This document shows, piece after piece, positions 1 through 8,924 of a stretch of 52,983 bases of DNA. The notes below the pieces were generated by a model. That model saw only the letters and a list, made by a program, of their open reading frames with translations, searched no databases and was not told where the DNA came from. Numbering within the stretch: the stretch's first letter is position 1; each line of letters begins with the position of its first letter. Origin of the DNA: Geminisphaera colitermitum TAV2 (GTDB lineage Bacteria > Verrucomicrobiota > Verrucomicrobiia > Opitutales > Opitutaceae); contig NZ_ABEA03000080.1 in the NCBI RefSeq assembly GCF_000171235.2, positions 1 to 52,983 on the forward strand, read 5' to 3'. A program made the position numbers and the translations under genes.

Positions 1-2574
1 CCCGCTCCGCATCGCCCGCATCACCGCCGCGCTGCCCACCAGCACCAACGTAAACATGACGACCGCGATGGCCGTGGCCCGCCCGATCTGAAACTCCGTG
101 AACATCGTCGAGACCATCAACGTCCCCAGCGTGTGCGAACCACTCGCCGGGTCCTGCGACGTGAGCAGCCACACCAGTTCAAACGCATTCAAACCGCCGA
201 TCACCAAAAACACCGCCGAGATGACCAGCACCTCGCGTATCAGCGGCAACGTTACAGAAAAAAACTGCCGCGCCGTCGAAGCCCCGTCCAGCGCCGCCGC
301 CTCGTAAAGCTCCGCCGGGATCGACTCCATCGCCGCCAGGTAAAGCACCAGATTAAACCCGCACGCCATCCACAGGTAAATCGGGATCAACGCCCCGTAC
401 AAATGCCCCTGAGCCAGCCACGCGAAACCCTCGAAACCCAAAAACCACCCCGCCACCCCGTCCGGCGCGCCCGCCGCCGCCAGCCACCGCCCGCACGCCA
501 CCAACCCCGCGTTGACGATCCCTCCACGCGGATCGTAGGCCGCCATCCACAGCAACGTCGCCGCCACCCCGCCCAGCAGATTGGGAAACAAAAACACCAC
601 GCGAAACACCCCCGCCCCCCACACCCCGCGATGGATCAACACCGCAAAAAACAACGCCGCCGGCACCACCACCAGCGCCGGCACGATCATCAGGTAGAGA
701 TTGTTGCGTAGTGCGAACCAGAATACATCGCTCTCCAGCAGCAGCCATTTGAAATTAAAAAGCCCCGCCCACTCGCGCGCCCCAAACCCGTCCCACCGCG
801 ACAGCGCCCACCCAAACGACACGATTCCCGGAGCCAGCACAAAACCCGCGAACAACAAAAACGCCGGTCCCACGAACCCCGCCGCGAACCGCGGACGCAG
901 CCGTCCCAGATACCCCGTGGCGCGGGCGTCCCGCCCGCTTCTGGAAAGACTGCGGGCGGGACGCCCGCGCCACCCCACCCACGCCACCAGCCCCGCCACC
1001 ACCAATAAAAGCCCCGCCGCCGCCCAGCCATGCCGCACCACCACGCGCCCCGGCTCGGCCAGCCGCGCCCGCTCCGTCTCCGCCGCCGCTTCGAGCCGCC
1101 GCCCAAACTCCTCCGGCGAAATCCTCCCCGTCATCAACCGGTAACGCGCATCGGTCAGTGCCTGGTTGATCATCGCCTGAAACGCCGCGCTCGTGGCCGG
1201 CGCCGCGTCAAAACTCCCCGCGCCCGACTCCGCCGCCCGCCGGATCATCTCCGCCAAATCGCGCATCCACGGCGAATAGTCCTCCGCCCGCGCCGCCCGC
1301 AACGCCACCGGCGAATCCACCTCGCGCACAAACCGCCGCGCCACCTCGCGCGACGTCAGGTAACGGAAAAAATCCACCGCCGCCCGTTCCCGTGTCTCAT
1401 CCCCCGTTTTAAACAAAAAATAATACCCGCTCTGCGCCTGCAACGTATCCGCGCGGTTCGAAAGTGGCGCGGGCGTCCCGCCCGCAGGTAGGGGCGTCGC
1501 TTGCGACGCCCGCGCACGCCATTCGATGCCACGTCCTGCATACGCGGGCTTCGCAAGCGAAGCCCCTGCGTGTGGCGCGGGCGTCCCGCCCGCTTTGAAA
1601 ACGGATGCGGGCGGGACGCCCGCGCCACTTCCCGTATCACCGAACACCGGGAAATTCACCGCCCCCAGTTCGAACCCCGCCGGCAGCCGTCCGCGCATCT
1701 CGTTGACGAACCACGAAGCCGACACCGCCATTGCCGCCCGCCCCTCGATGAACTCAAGCTGCGCCGCCGTGTGAGACATCCCCTGCCAGCCGCGCACCAG
1801 ATGTCGCGTTGCAATTCGCTGCACCACCTCCGCTGCCCGGACAAACCGCGGATCGCTCCGCATCCCCGGCTCCAGTTGCAGGTAATCGCGATACCCCTGC
1901 GGCCCCGCGAGATTGTAGTGCGCCGCGCGCAGGAACGCGTCGCCATAGCGCATCACCAACCCCGGCAACGCCACTGGCGCCACCGGCGCTGCGCCTCCTG
2001 CCGTCTCTGTCTCGATCCGTTCGCAGAGCGCAAAGAACTCATCCCACGTCCGCGCCGGCTCCCATCCGTGCTCTCGAAACATTCCCTTGTTGTAAAACAG
2101 CGTCCACACCGCATGGGCAAACGGCAGACCATAAACTGCTCCCTCCCCCCCCCCCCCCCCTGCCCTGCTCTGAGTCCAACGCTCCAGCACGCCCGGCAAA
2201 AACGTATCTCGCCACCGCGCATCGCCCTCCCAGTTGAGGCCATCGAGCCACGGACCGAGATCGAGGATGCGCCCTGCCTTGATCAAATTTGGATACAACA
2301 ACACCGCATCCGTCGCATCGGGAAAATCGCCCGCCATGACGCGAATCCGCACCTTGTCATTGATCCGCGGATCGCCATGCAACCGCACGCGCACGCCGGG
2401 CCGCAACGCCTCAAACTCCCGCGCCACCTGCTCGAAAAACGTCGCACCATATCCAGCCACCAACACCGGAATATCGAGCATGACCTCCGCTTCAGCCTGC
2501 GCACGCTCCGCCGACGTGAGGCTCCCCCCCCACGCCAGCATTCCGCAAACGACAGCAACAACCCAACGCAACAT
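1..2574 (-). CDS. Fused ABC sugar solute-binding protein / inner-membrane permease (3' end beyond window)
   Basis: One open frame runs from ATG at 2574 to base 1 with no stop; I checked the frame at about 15 points. Residues 1-23 look like a signal peptide (MLRWVVAVVCGMLAWGGSLTSA). Residues about 30-480 resemble a family-1 extracellular solute-binding protein, with YGLPFAHAVWTLFYNKGMF near residue 147. A hydrophobic segment near residue 515 (GWAAAGLLLVVAGLVAWVGW) leads into a MalF-type permease with several membrane segments and the EAA motif ELYEAAALDGA near residue 755, which contacts the ATPase. Usually the two parts are separate proteins; here the binding protein appears tethered. The gene carries a G16 tract (five Gly near residue 139) and two in-frame insertions of the GC palindromic repeat. 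It lies 61 bases downstream of the GH71-like gene on the same strand, suggesting import of its products. Confidence 0.85.
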   Translation of the reverse strand, partial: MLRWVVAVVCGMLAWGGSLTSAERAQAEAEVMLDIPVLVAGYGATFFEQVAREFEALRPGVRVRLHGDPRINDKVRIRVMAGDFPDATDAVLLYPNLIKAGRILDLGPWLDGLNWEGDARWRDTFLPGVLERWTQSRAGGGGGEGAVYGLPFAHAVWTLFYNKGMFREHGWEPARTWDEFFALCERIETETAGGAAPVAPVALPGLVMRYGDAFLRAAHYNLAGPQGYRDYLQLEPGMRSDPRFVRAAEVVQRIATRHLVRGWQGMSHTAAQLEFIEGRAAMAVSASWFVNEMRGRLPAGFELGAVNFPVFGDTGSGAGVPPASVFKAGGTPAPHAGASLAKPAYAGRGIEWRARASQATPLPAGGTPAPLSNRADTLQAQSGYYFLFKTGDETRERAAVDFFRYLTSREVARRFVREVDSPVALRAARAEDYSPWMRDLAEMIRRAAESGAGSFDAAPATSAAFQAMINQALTDARYRLMTGRISPEEFGRRLEAAAETERARLAEPGRVVVRHGWAAAGLLLVVAGLVAWVGWRGRPARSLSRSGRDARATGYLGRLRPRFAAGFVGPAFLLFAGFVLAPGIVSFGWALSRWDGFGAREWAGLFNFKWLLLESDVFWFALRNNLYLMIVPALVVVPAALFFAVLIHRGVWGAGVFRVVFLFPNLLGGVAATLLWMAAYDPRGGIVNAGLVACGRWLAAAGAPDGVAGWFLGFEGFAWLAQGHLYGALIPIYLWMACGFNLVLYLAAMESIPAELYEAAALDGASTARQFFSVTLPLIREVLVISAVFLVIGGLNAFELVWLLTSQDPASGSHTLGTLMVSTMFTEFQIGRATAIAVVMFTLVLVGSAAVMRAMRSG
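917..973. repeat. REP-like inverted pair in the ABC fusion gene
   Basis: Two 22-base arms (917-938 and 952-973) are exact reverse complements, each carrying GCGGGCGTCCCGCCCGC or its complement. The pair is translated in frame as WRGRPARSLSRSGRDARAT, in the cytoplasmic linker just before the first permease segment. Confidence 0.9.
1464..1628. repeat. Composite GC palindromic repeat, intact copy, inside the ABC fusion gene
   Basis: In order: one REP-like arm (1464-1485), a 76-base unit (1491-1566) whose ends are GGGGCGTCGCTTGCGACGCC and GGGCTTCGCAAGCGAAGCCC, another arm (1572-1593) and its inverse (1607-1628). It is translated in frame (GAGVPPA ... GGTPAP) within the binding-protein domain. 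The same composite at 16070-17532 is split by the IS110-family element. Confidence 0.9.
2145..2160. repeat. C16 homopolymer tract inside the ABC fusion gene
   Basis: Sixteen C on the plus strand, read as glycine codons in the minus-strand gene. The frame is correct at this length, so loss or gain of one base would truncate the protein. Confidence 0.95.
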
Positions 2575-2635
2575 GAACGCCGGTTGTGTGCGTTGTTGCC
2601 CGTCGCATCAATCACAAGGTGGAGATGATGACAGT

Positions 2636-5368
2636 TCAATGGCCGGGAAAATTCGCATCGCCGGGGGCAAACGCCGCGCCGCAGACCGTCAGGTCGTCGA
2701 TTTTCCCCCGGTAATTCGCATAGCCCTCGTAGCGGCCCCCGATGGACCACGTCGAGTTGCCATAGCTGCGCGCAGGCGAAATCGCCTTCTCCGCGTCAAG
2801 CTTGCCATCGATGTAAATGCGCAGATGCCGGCTGTCATTGGTGACCCGCACGCGGCTCCATCCGCCAAAGGGCAGCCGGCCACGGGTCGTCAGCGTCTCA
2901 ACCGGCACCTGTTTGTTCCCGTTGCGCACAACCTCAATCCGCCCATCCGGCAACAGGTTGATGTTGATGCCATCGCTCCATCCTGTCCGCCCGATCACGG
3001 ATTGCGGCGACGTAACGCCCGGCTCCGGGTTGAGTTGGAAGTCAACCGTCGCATTGCCGATCGGCCAGGTGCGCAGACGCATCTTCAAGGGAGTTTCCCC
3101 GTTGAGACGCAAAACACTCCCCCCTCCCCCCCTGTCATCGGGTTCCAGCATGGATGGATCAATGACGACCGGCATGTCGCCAAGAGAGTCGCGTCCGGCA
3201 TTGCCGGGCGTGTCGAAAGTCCAGCGCCCGGCTCGAATCGATTCCATCGGTATCCTCGCCTCAATTACGGACGGCGTCGCAAACGGGATGTCCTTGCCCA
3301 GATATTCGCTTCGGCCCGGCATGCCCGTGCGACCGGATGCTGTCTCCAGATTGACGGATGTTTGTATCAAATTTTTCGCTACAAACCGCTCTTTTGTGGC
3401 GAAGGGATAAACGACATCGGACAAGGCAACCCGTCCGCTGGCGGTCTCGTAACGGACGTAAAACGCGTCAGAAACGCGGGGCTCGCGTGTGAGAACCGAA
3501 AGTTTGAACGCGCCCTTTTTTGTGCCTGCCGGAAGCGGTTCGTGACTCTGCGCGGCAGGATCGAGAGGCGCCGCTTCGATGGTAAGGTTGCCGGCGCGGA
3601 TCAGCCCGCGCTCGTTCAACTCGCGTGCGGTAAAGGCAAGCAGACCCTTGCCTGCCACCGTGAGCACCTGGAACCGGGTGTCGGGCGTGACCGCGCATAG
3701 CAAGCCGGCTGGCGTCCAGTCTCTCGCATTGCGCGAGACGACTTCCGATTTGCCCCACGTAAAGGCGTCCGAATTTTTCTCCGCGTGACGGCGCACCGCA
3801 TTCAAGACCTCCCCCCCCTCCACGCGTAGCATCCTGTCCGCGCGCCCGCTGAGCACAAGATTGAGCAGGGTTTTGTTGTTGGTCGCTCCGTTGAACACGG
3901 CCAGCGGGCGATCGTTGCGGAACAGGGTGGCGCCCGTGATTTCTTCCCCGGCTTCAAAGGACACCGCAGCCTCTACAATCCCCTCCCCCCCCCCTCCCCG
4001 GAAAATCTCAAGTGTATTGGGAAATTCGATATGCGCGTTGACCGGGACTTTTACTGTCACCGCGTTTTGGTGCCAGCCGTTGACCAGAAAAACCGGTGGC
4101 AGCTTCGCTGTAGTTGAGAATCCACGACTGCTCACGGTGAGCCGGGGCGTGAGCACGGGCGAACGGGCAAGAGGCGTGGTCGGAATGAGCCATTCCATCC
4201 GGGCAAACTCATTCGCGGCCAGCGTCCGGGGTTCGAGCGGGGCGACCGGCTTCCCGTCCCTGTCGAGCAACTCGCCGCGCACGGTCACTGGTCCCTGGGC
4301 GAGCGAGGGCAGGTTGAGCGCCTCGATCCGCAGGAGCGTGCCGGGGATTTCCTCGCGGTGATAGGCGAGGCAGATTTCAGGCCGCGTCGCGGTGGGTGCG
4401 ATGCCCTTGAACGCGTCGCTGTAGGCGCGGGTGATCAGGGGATTGGCCGGGGTGAAAAGCATCGGCAGCACGCTGGTTTCGTCGTGGTCGTTCCACGTTT
4501 TGAAATGCATCCAGCGGTCGCGTCCTTTGCGCACCATGAGGAAACAGTCGTGCAACTGGTCGAAACCGCGGTGCGGTTGGTAAAAATCGTTTCGTCCGTT
4601 CAACCACGCGCCGTAGTAACCGGGGGAAAAACCGGCCATGTAGTCCTTGCCGTGTCTGCCGGCGGCATCTGCAACGATGTCCGCAGTCTGTTGAAGAGGC
4701 ACGCCGTCGATTCCCTCGAAGGCAAAACAGTAGGCCATGTCGAAATGCGGGGCGTAGGAATCAAGCCATTCACGATCCTGCTTCGTGTAGTTGCGGTTGA
4801 GGTTGGCGATCAGGTAAATGTCGTGCCCCGCTGCGCGGAGTCCGGCGCGGATGGACGCCCATTCCTCCGGTGTCCACGCGCCCCAAGTGTAGGTAGCCAC
4901 CACGGGTTTTCCGCCGTGTTGCGGGTAGTTGGGATGTTTGCCGAAGAGCGTGAGCATCCGGTCGAGTTCGCGCACCTGACGTTCGACGGTGCTTTTCACG
5001 TCGAGACAGAGGGCGATTTGGAAATCGCTGCCTTCGGCGGCTCTCAACATCTGGTGCACGATCTCGGAGTAATTGGTCTGCCCGTTCGTCTTTCCGAACA
5101 CCACATCGACCATAAAACCATCGAAGCCCTGCGCCTTCGCCTGACGAAACTCCTCCGCCCAGTCCGCCTGGTTATCGCCTGCGGAACGGAACAGCGGATA
5201 ATTGTAATATTTGGCGGCGAGGATGGAGGCGTCAGTCGGCTTGAACCAGGGCACGTAATGCGCCCACACCATCGGCTTGTCAGCGACTTCGCCGGCCTGC
5301 GTCGTCACGGAAATGGCGCAGGCGGCCAGAGCAGCGAGCGTGATTTTTGCGAAGGTGTTTGTCCTCAT
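2636..5368 (-). CDS. Secreted GH71-like glycoside hydrolase with C-terminal LamG-like domain
   Basis: About 910 residues from ATG 5368, chosen because it begins a clean signal peptide (MRTNTFAKITLAALAACAISVTTQAGE); an upstream ATG at 5437 would translate the poly-G tract. The N-terminal half (VWAHYVPWF, WAEEFRQAKAQGFDGFMVDV, KPVVATYTWGAW, MAYCFAFEG) resembles GH71 alpha-1,3-glucanase-like TIM barrels, with GH99-like enzymes as the alternative. The last 170 residues (RVRVTNDSRHLRIYIDGKLD ... IDDLTVCGAAF) look like a concanavalin/LamG fold. A G10 tract (3985-3994) encodes FRGGGGEG near residue 460. It sits between a PEP-CTERM gene and the ABC fusion, probably one transcript. The family call is from motifs only. 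Confidence 0.65.
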   Translation of the reverse strand: MRTNTFAKITLAALAACAISVTTQAGEVADKPMVWAHYVPWFKPTDASILAAKYYNYPLFRSAGDNQADWAEEFRQAKAQGFDGFMVDVVFGKTNGQTNYSEIVHQMLRAAEGSDFQIALCLDVKSTVERQVRELDRMLTLFGKHPNYPQHGGKPVVATYTWGAWTPEEWASIRAGLRAAGHDIYLIANLNRNYTKQDREWLDSYAPHFDMAYCFAFEGIDGVPLQQTADIVADAAGRHGKDYMAGFSPGYYGAWLNGRNDFYQPHRGFDQLHDCFLMVRKGRDRWMHFKTWNDHDETSVLPMLFTPANPLITRAYSDAFKGIAPTATRPEICLAYHREEIPGTLLRIEALNLPSLAQGPVTVRGELLDRDGKPVAPLEPRTLAANEFARMEWLIPTTPLARSPVLTPRLTVSSRGFSTTAKLPPVFLVNGWHQNAVTVKVPVNAHIEFPNTLEIFRGGGGEGIVEAAVSFEAGEEITGATLFRNDRPLAVFNGATNNKTLLNLVLSGRADRMLRVEGGEVLNAVRRHAEKNSDAFTWGKSEVVSRNARDWTPAGLLCAVTPDTRFQVLTVAGKGLLAFTARELNERGLIRAGNLTIEAAPLDPAAQSHEPLPAGTKKGAFKLSVLTREPRVSDAFYVRYETASGRVALSDVVYPFATKERFVAKNLIQTSVNLETASGRTGMPGRSEYLGKDIPFATPSVIEARIPMESIRAGRWTFDTPGNAGRDSLGDMPVVIDPSMLEPDDRGGGGSVLRLNGETPLKMRLRTWPIGNATVDFQLNPEPGVTSPQSVIGRTGWSDGININLLPDGRIEVVRNGNKQVPVETLTTRGRLPFGGWSRVRVTNDSRHLRIYIDGKLDAEKAISPARSYGNSTWSIGGRYEGYANYRGKIDDLTVCGAAFAPGDANFPGH
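3985..3994. repeat. C10 tract inside the GH71-like gene
   Basis: Ten C on the plus strand, translated as glycines between the catalytic and C-terminal parts. A shorter C8 tract lies at 3811-3818 in the same gene. Confidence 0.95.
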
Positions 5369-5402
5369 GATTTGCTGAGATCCAATTTGGTTCGTGATCG
5401 AA

Positions 5403-5420
5403 GGGGGGGGGGGGGGGGGG
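5403..5420. repeat. G18 tract in the GH71-like leader
   Basis: Eighteen G on the plus strand, 34 bases upstream of the GH71-like start and just after the PEP-CTERM stop. A change in length would alter the leader or promoter spacing rather than the protein. Confidence 0.95.
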
Positions 5421-5439
5421 AGGGGAGATTGTTTCAAGT

Positions 5440-6189
5440 TCAGCTTTGGTCGCGTGTGCGTGTGTTGGAACGGTGCCAGCGAAGCAGTGCGACAAAAGTC
5501 AGGATGCCGCCTGCCAGCGTCAAACCTGCCGTGGCCGGTTCGGGAACAGCGGGGACGGCGACAAGCGCGAAAGTAAAATCCCAGCCGGCACTGACCACCG
5601 TTGTCGGGTCGGTGTTGTATGAGGCCTGACTGCCACTTCCGTTGGGGAAGGGATCGTTGCCGCTGTTGGTGGCCACGAAAGACAGGCTGTTGGACGCCAC
5701 CATGCTCGTCGCCGCGAGTTGGAATTGATAGGCGCGGTCTTTGATAAGCGTCAGTCCGTTGGGAATCGAAAGATACAGGTAATTGCCACCAACAATCGAG
5801 GCGGGCGACAGGCTGAATTGGTAAGTCTCCAGTTTTGAGTTCACGGCGCTGCCGTTTGTGACGGCGGCGATTTCAAAAATCCGGAGTTCGAAGTTCTGTG
5901 ACTCGCTCAGGCTCGCGTCACTGGCGAGTTTTATGGCGATGCCGGCAAGCGCCTGCTCAGTGTTCCATTTGAACGACTGCACATCAGAGCGGATGTTGCC
6001 GGCGCTTTGGTAGCGAATCCCGACGGTCCTTTCGGCGATGTCCTGCCGCAGGGTGATCGAGCCGGCGGTGAACGAGTTGAGGTCAGGCAGCAATGCCGGC
6101 GTGATGCTGACGGCGGCTTGGAGTTGAGCGGCGGCGAGTCCGATGAGGAGTGCGGGAAGCGACAGCATGCAGTGTAGTTGTTTTTTCAT
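5440..6189 (-). CDS. PEP-CTERM sorting-signal protein
   Basis: 249 residues with a signal peptide (MKKQLHCMLSLPALLIGLAAAQLQAA), an extracellular domain rich in Ser, Thr and Asn, and a C-terminal sorting signal: VPEPATAG, a hydrophobic helix (LTLAGGILTFVALL) and a basic tail (RWHRSNTRTRDQS). Such proteins are processed by an exosortase/archaeosortase-like enzyme and delivered to the surface. No catalytic domain is recognisable. It lies between a pseudopilin and the GH71-like gene on the same strand. Confidence 0.85.
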   Translation of the reverse strand: MKKQLHCMLSLPALLIGLAAAQLQAAVSITPALLPDLNSFTAGSITLRQDIAERTVGIRYQSAGNIRSDVQSFKWNTEQALAGIAIKLASDASLSESQNFELRIFEIAAVTNGSAVNSKLETYQFSLSPASIVGGNYLYLSIPNGLTLIKDRAYQFQLAATSMVASNSLSFVATNSGNDPFPNGSGSQASYNTDPTTVVSAGWDFTFALVAVPAVPEPATAGLTLAGGILTFVALLRWHRSNTRTRDQS

Positions 6190-6275
6190 GACGTGTTGAA
6201 TTTTGGATTATTTCTGAACAGGCGGAGGCTTTCTCCCGGCGGGAATGCCGGGAAATAAATTGGGCGAATTGCGGC

Positions 6276-6290
6276 GGGGGGGGGGGGGGG
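6276..6290. repeat. G15 tract between pseudopilin and PEP-CTERM gene
   Basis: Fifteen G on the plus strand, starting within 6 bases downstream of the pseudopilin stop on the minus strand. Confidence 0.95.
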
Positions 6291-6295
6291 AGAGG

Positions 6296-6994
6296 CTACT
6301 TGTTATTGCCCATTTTCACGGAGAACGGGACGACCTTGACGTGCCAGTCGAAGAAGAGGACGGCGCGACCGTCGTCGAAGATCGGTTTTTCGGGACTTTT
6401 GGTGCCCACCTGTCCACCAACGTCGGTGAGCAATTCCTGGTCGATTTCCATGATGGCGATGGCGCGCGTGGGGTTGTCCACGGTGTGGAGCGGTTTGGGC
6501 GTGCGCTTGTGTTCATCGCCCTTGTCCCAGCCCCAGGGTGACTCGTTCGCCACGCCGCCGCGGTAGACTTTGTGGTTGGTAACGTAGGCGGTGTAGTTCT
6601 CCAGATCGGTCCGGGTGCGGCCGTATTGGGAGAAGAAGCGGCTGTGGCCGAGAATCTGAATACGTTCGTTGGTTTTTATGGGGAAGCCCATGTGTTCGGC
6701 CAGCCAGTAGGAGAGCTGGGTTTGTTTGCCGTTGCGATAGGCGTATTGCGTGTTGTCCAGCGGGCCGGGCAGTTTGTCCTTGTTGTCGTTGGTGAACAGC
6801 GCGACGGCCATGCCAAGCGAACGGAGGTTGGCAATGCTGTCCATGCGTTGCGCCTTCAGGCGCACTTTGGATGTCACCGGAATAAGGATACCCGCCAGTA
6901 TCCCGATGATGGCGATGACCGTCAGGAGTTCGACAAGGGTAAAAGCACCGCGAAGGGAGCCTCGAAGCGAGAAAGGGGGAAAGGGCGGGAACAT
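6296..6994 (-). CDS. Pseudopilin-like protein (type II secretion/prepilin N-terminus)
   Basis: 232 residues from ATG 6994; the frame is open to 7117 but the shorter start leaves a normal basic leader. GAFTLVELLTVIAIIGILAGILIP is a classic prepilin-peptidase site followed by the N-terminal helix with Glu at position 5. The C-terminus (DDGRAVLFFDWHVKVVPF) resembles the H-X9-DG type motif of the processing-associated family. It heads the minus-strand carbohydrate genes. Whether it builds a pseudopilus or works alone at the envelope is unknown. Confidence 0.9.
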   Translation of the reverse strand: MFPPFPPFSLRGSLRGAFTLVELLTVIAIIGILAGILIPVTSKVRLKAQRMDSIANLRSLGMAVALFTNDNKDKLPGPLDNTQYAYRNGKQTQLSYWLAEHMGFPIKTNERIQILGHSRFFSQYGRTRTDLENYTAYVTNHKVYRGGVANESPWGWDKGDEHKRTPKPLHTVDNPTRAIAIMEIDQELLTDVGGQVGTKSPEKPIFDDGRAVLFFDWHVKVVPFSVKMGNNK

Positions 6995-7066
6995 GGGTTT
7001 CTGGGTTTCGGCTGAAGGTTGTCGTGGGACAGGGGAGCATCTTTTGCGATGTTTGGTCAAGAGAAA

Positions 7067-7086
7067 ATACACATTATTTTGTGTAT
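7067..7086. promoter_or_regulatory. Palindrome upstream of the XRE gene, possible operator
   Basis: ATACACA and TGTGTAT form 7-base arms separated by 6 bases, in an unusually AT-rich stretch between the pseudopilin and XRE genes. A possible -10 box, TATAAT, follows at 7089-7094. Inference from position and symmetry only. Confidence 0.35.
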
Positions 7087-7133
7087 CATATAATGGGTAT
7101 ATTTTACAGGGCACCATTTGCTAACCTTCTCTT

Positions 7134-7367
7134 GTGCCTGTCGAACTGCCAGATGCTTTTGGTCAAGTGCTGCGTGATTACCGCACGCGCAAGGGTTGGA
7201 GCCAGATGAAGCTGGCGATGGAAGCGGGGATGCATCTGAACGCCCTCGGGAATCTGGAGCGCGGATTGCACAACCCCAGCCTGCAAACCATCTTCTTGCT
7301 CTGCCAGGCGCTCGAAGTCTCCATGACAAAGTTCATGGCCTCCGTGGAAGCTCGTATCAGACGTTGA
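7134..7367 (+). CDS. XRE-family helix-turn-helix regulator
   Basis: 77 residues from GTG 7134. FGQVLRDYRTRKGWSQMKLAMEAGMHLNALGNLERGLHNPSLQTIFLLCQALEV is a complete XRE-type helix-turn-helix covering almost the whole protein; there is no sensor domain. It is divergent from the pseudopilin/PEP-CTERM/GH71 genes, with an AT-rich region and a palindrome between. It may control that locus or itself. Confidence 0.85.
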   Translation: MPVELPDAFGQVLRDYRTRKGWSQMKLAMEAGMHLNALGNLERGLHNPSLQTIFLLCQALEVSMTKFMASVEARIRR

Positions 7368-7474
7368 ATCTGTGGCGCGCCTGAATCGACGGGTAAAGCG
7401 GCGGGTAGTCATACGAGGACGCAATTTGGCAGACAGGCTTGCGGACGGAGAGCTTTTCGTTGTTTTAGCCTAAA

Positions 7475-8557
7475 ATGAAAAAGTCCTCTGGCACGCCCTC
7501 CCGCGCCTCCTCGCGCACCACGATGGCCGCGGTGGCGGAGCGCGCCGGAGTCAGCCAGATGACCGTCTCGCTTTCGTTGCGTGACGATCCGCGGATTTCG
7601 CCGGGCACGCGGCAGCGCATCAAGCGTCTCGCCGCGCAACTCGGCTACCGCCCGGACCCGGCGGTGTCGCAGCTCATGAGCCGCCTGCGGCACAGTCGCG
7701 TTTCCGGCCCCGTCCCGGTGGCGTGGCTCACCACGTATCCGACACCGTCGGACTGGCGGGGGAACGCGGCCAATCGCGCCTTTTTCGAGGGAGCGACGCG
7801 GCGGGCGGAAGAACTCGGATTCCGGCTCGATGAATTTTGGTTGCACGAACCTGAAATGAACACGCACAGGCTGAGTGACATCCTGCTGGCGCGTGGCATT
7901 CACGGCGTATTGGTCGCGCCATTATTTGAACCGGGAATAATTTCCGGTCTCCAATGGGACCAACTGGCGGCGGTGGCGTGCGGCAGCTACTCTTTGACGG
8001 AACCCAATCTGCACCGCGCCTGCACGCACCATGCTCATGCGGTGAAGGTGGCGTGGGAGGGACTGACGCGACTCGGTTACCGGCGCATCGGTCTGGTGAT
8101 CGCGGACCATCACAACCGGCGCACGGGGGGCCAATGGCTGGCGGGTTTGCTGTTGCAGCAACACACGCTCCCGCCGGGTTCGCCAGACCGGATCGAGCCC
8201 TTCATCGCGCAGGAAAACGAATACAATGCGGCGGCGATGATGCGCTGGTATCGGAAGCAGCGTCCCGACGTAGTGCTCTCGTTTGGACAGGCTAGGGAAT
8301 GGTTGATGGAAAATGGAGTGTCGGTCCCTGAACAATGCGGTTTTGCGCGGCTGGACCGTGTGGAGCCAGGCATGGCGTGCGTGGACGAGCATCGCCCAAC
8401 GGTGGGAGCGGCGGCATTCGACCTCGTGGTGGAACAGCTCAACAACCACCAGTTCGGATTACCCGTGCAGCCGAAAACCGTGTTGATCGAATGCAGTTGG
8501 CACGATGGCCCGACCGCACCGGGACCGCGCCAAACAAGAAAAACATCCAGACGCTGA
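7475..8557 (+). CDS. LacI-family transcriptional regulator
   Basis: 360 residues. The N-terminal helix-turn-helix (TTMAAVAERAGVSQMTVSLSLRDDPRISPGTRQRIKRLAAQLGYRPDPAVSQLM) is typical, followed by a periplasmic-binding-protein-like sensor ending LIECSWHDG. The partial LacI gene at 52116 has the same general layout. By position it probably senses a sugar and controls the GH71/ABC genes, but the effector is unknown. Confidence 0.88.
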   Translation: MKKSSGTPSRASSRTTMAAVAERAGVSQMTVSLSLRDDPRISPGTRQRIKRLAAQLGYRPDPAVSQLMSRLRHSRVSGPVPVAWLTTYPTPSDWRGNAANRAFFEGATRRAEELGFRLDEFWLHEPEMNTHRLSDILLARGIHGVLVAPLFEPGIISGLQWDQLAAVACGSYSLTEPNLHRACTHHAHAVKVAWEGLTRLGYRRIGLVIADHHNRRTGGQWLAGLLLQQHTLPPGSPDRIEPFIAQENEYNAAAMMRWYRKQRPDVVLSFGQAREWLMENGVSVPEQCGFARLDRVEPGMACVDEHRPTVGAAAFDLVVEQLNNHQFGLPVQPKTVLIECSWHDGPTAPGPRQTRKTSRR

Positions 8558-8582
8558 ATCTCATAACATCATAACAAAAAAC

Positions 8583-8918
8583 ATGCGCCAGCCACCCACC
8601 ACCCGTTCCGCAACCACATCCGCCGCTGTCCCGGCCACCTGCATTTTGTCGATCAAGGCCATCCCCAACGCATCGCGCAACGCCATCGCCGGCTGGCTCG
8701 GCGACGCGCTCAAGGTCAAAGTCAGTGCCCCCGCGCTGGAAGGCCGCGCCAACGAGCAACTCTGCGATTTCTTAGCCGAAACCCTCGGCATCCCGCGCCG
8801 CGCCGTGACCGTGGCCGGCGGCGAAAAATCTCGTCAGAAACGCATTCAAATCATCGGCCTCGACCTCCCCGCCGTCCGCGCCCGTCTCAACGCCACCTTG
8901 GGAACGCCAATCTCCTGA
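8583..8918 (+). CDS. DUF167/YggU-family protein
   Basis: 111 residues from ATG 8583. The core (CILSIKAIPNASRNAIAGWLGDALKVKVSAPALEGRANEQLCDFLAETLGIPRRAVTVAGGEKSRQKRIQI) matches the short DUF167 fold; biochemical function is unknown. It starts 25 bases after the LacI stop and is probably cotranscribed. Confidence 0.85.
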   Translation: MRQPPTTRSATTSAAVPATCILSIKAIPNASRNAIAGWLGDALKVKVSAPALEGRANEQLCDFLAETLGIPRRAVTVAGGEKSRQKRIQIIGLDLPAVRARLNATLGTPIS

Positions 8919-8924
8919 TCGGCT

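Noticed and set aside
13-1144. Plus-strand frames such as 133-711 and 701-1144
   Set aside because: They are Arg/Pro-rich shadows of the minus-strand ABC fusion, which has a coherent signal peptide, binding domain and EAA motif.
917-1628. A CRISPR array formed by the GC repeats
   Set aside because: The repeats are inverted, of mixed unit type and unevenly spaced, with no spacers or cas genes.
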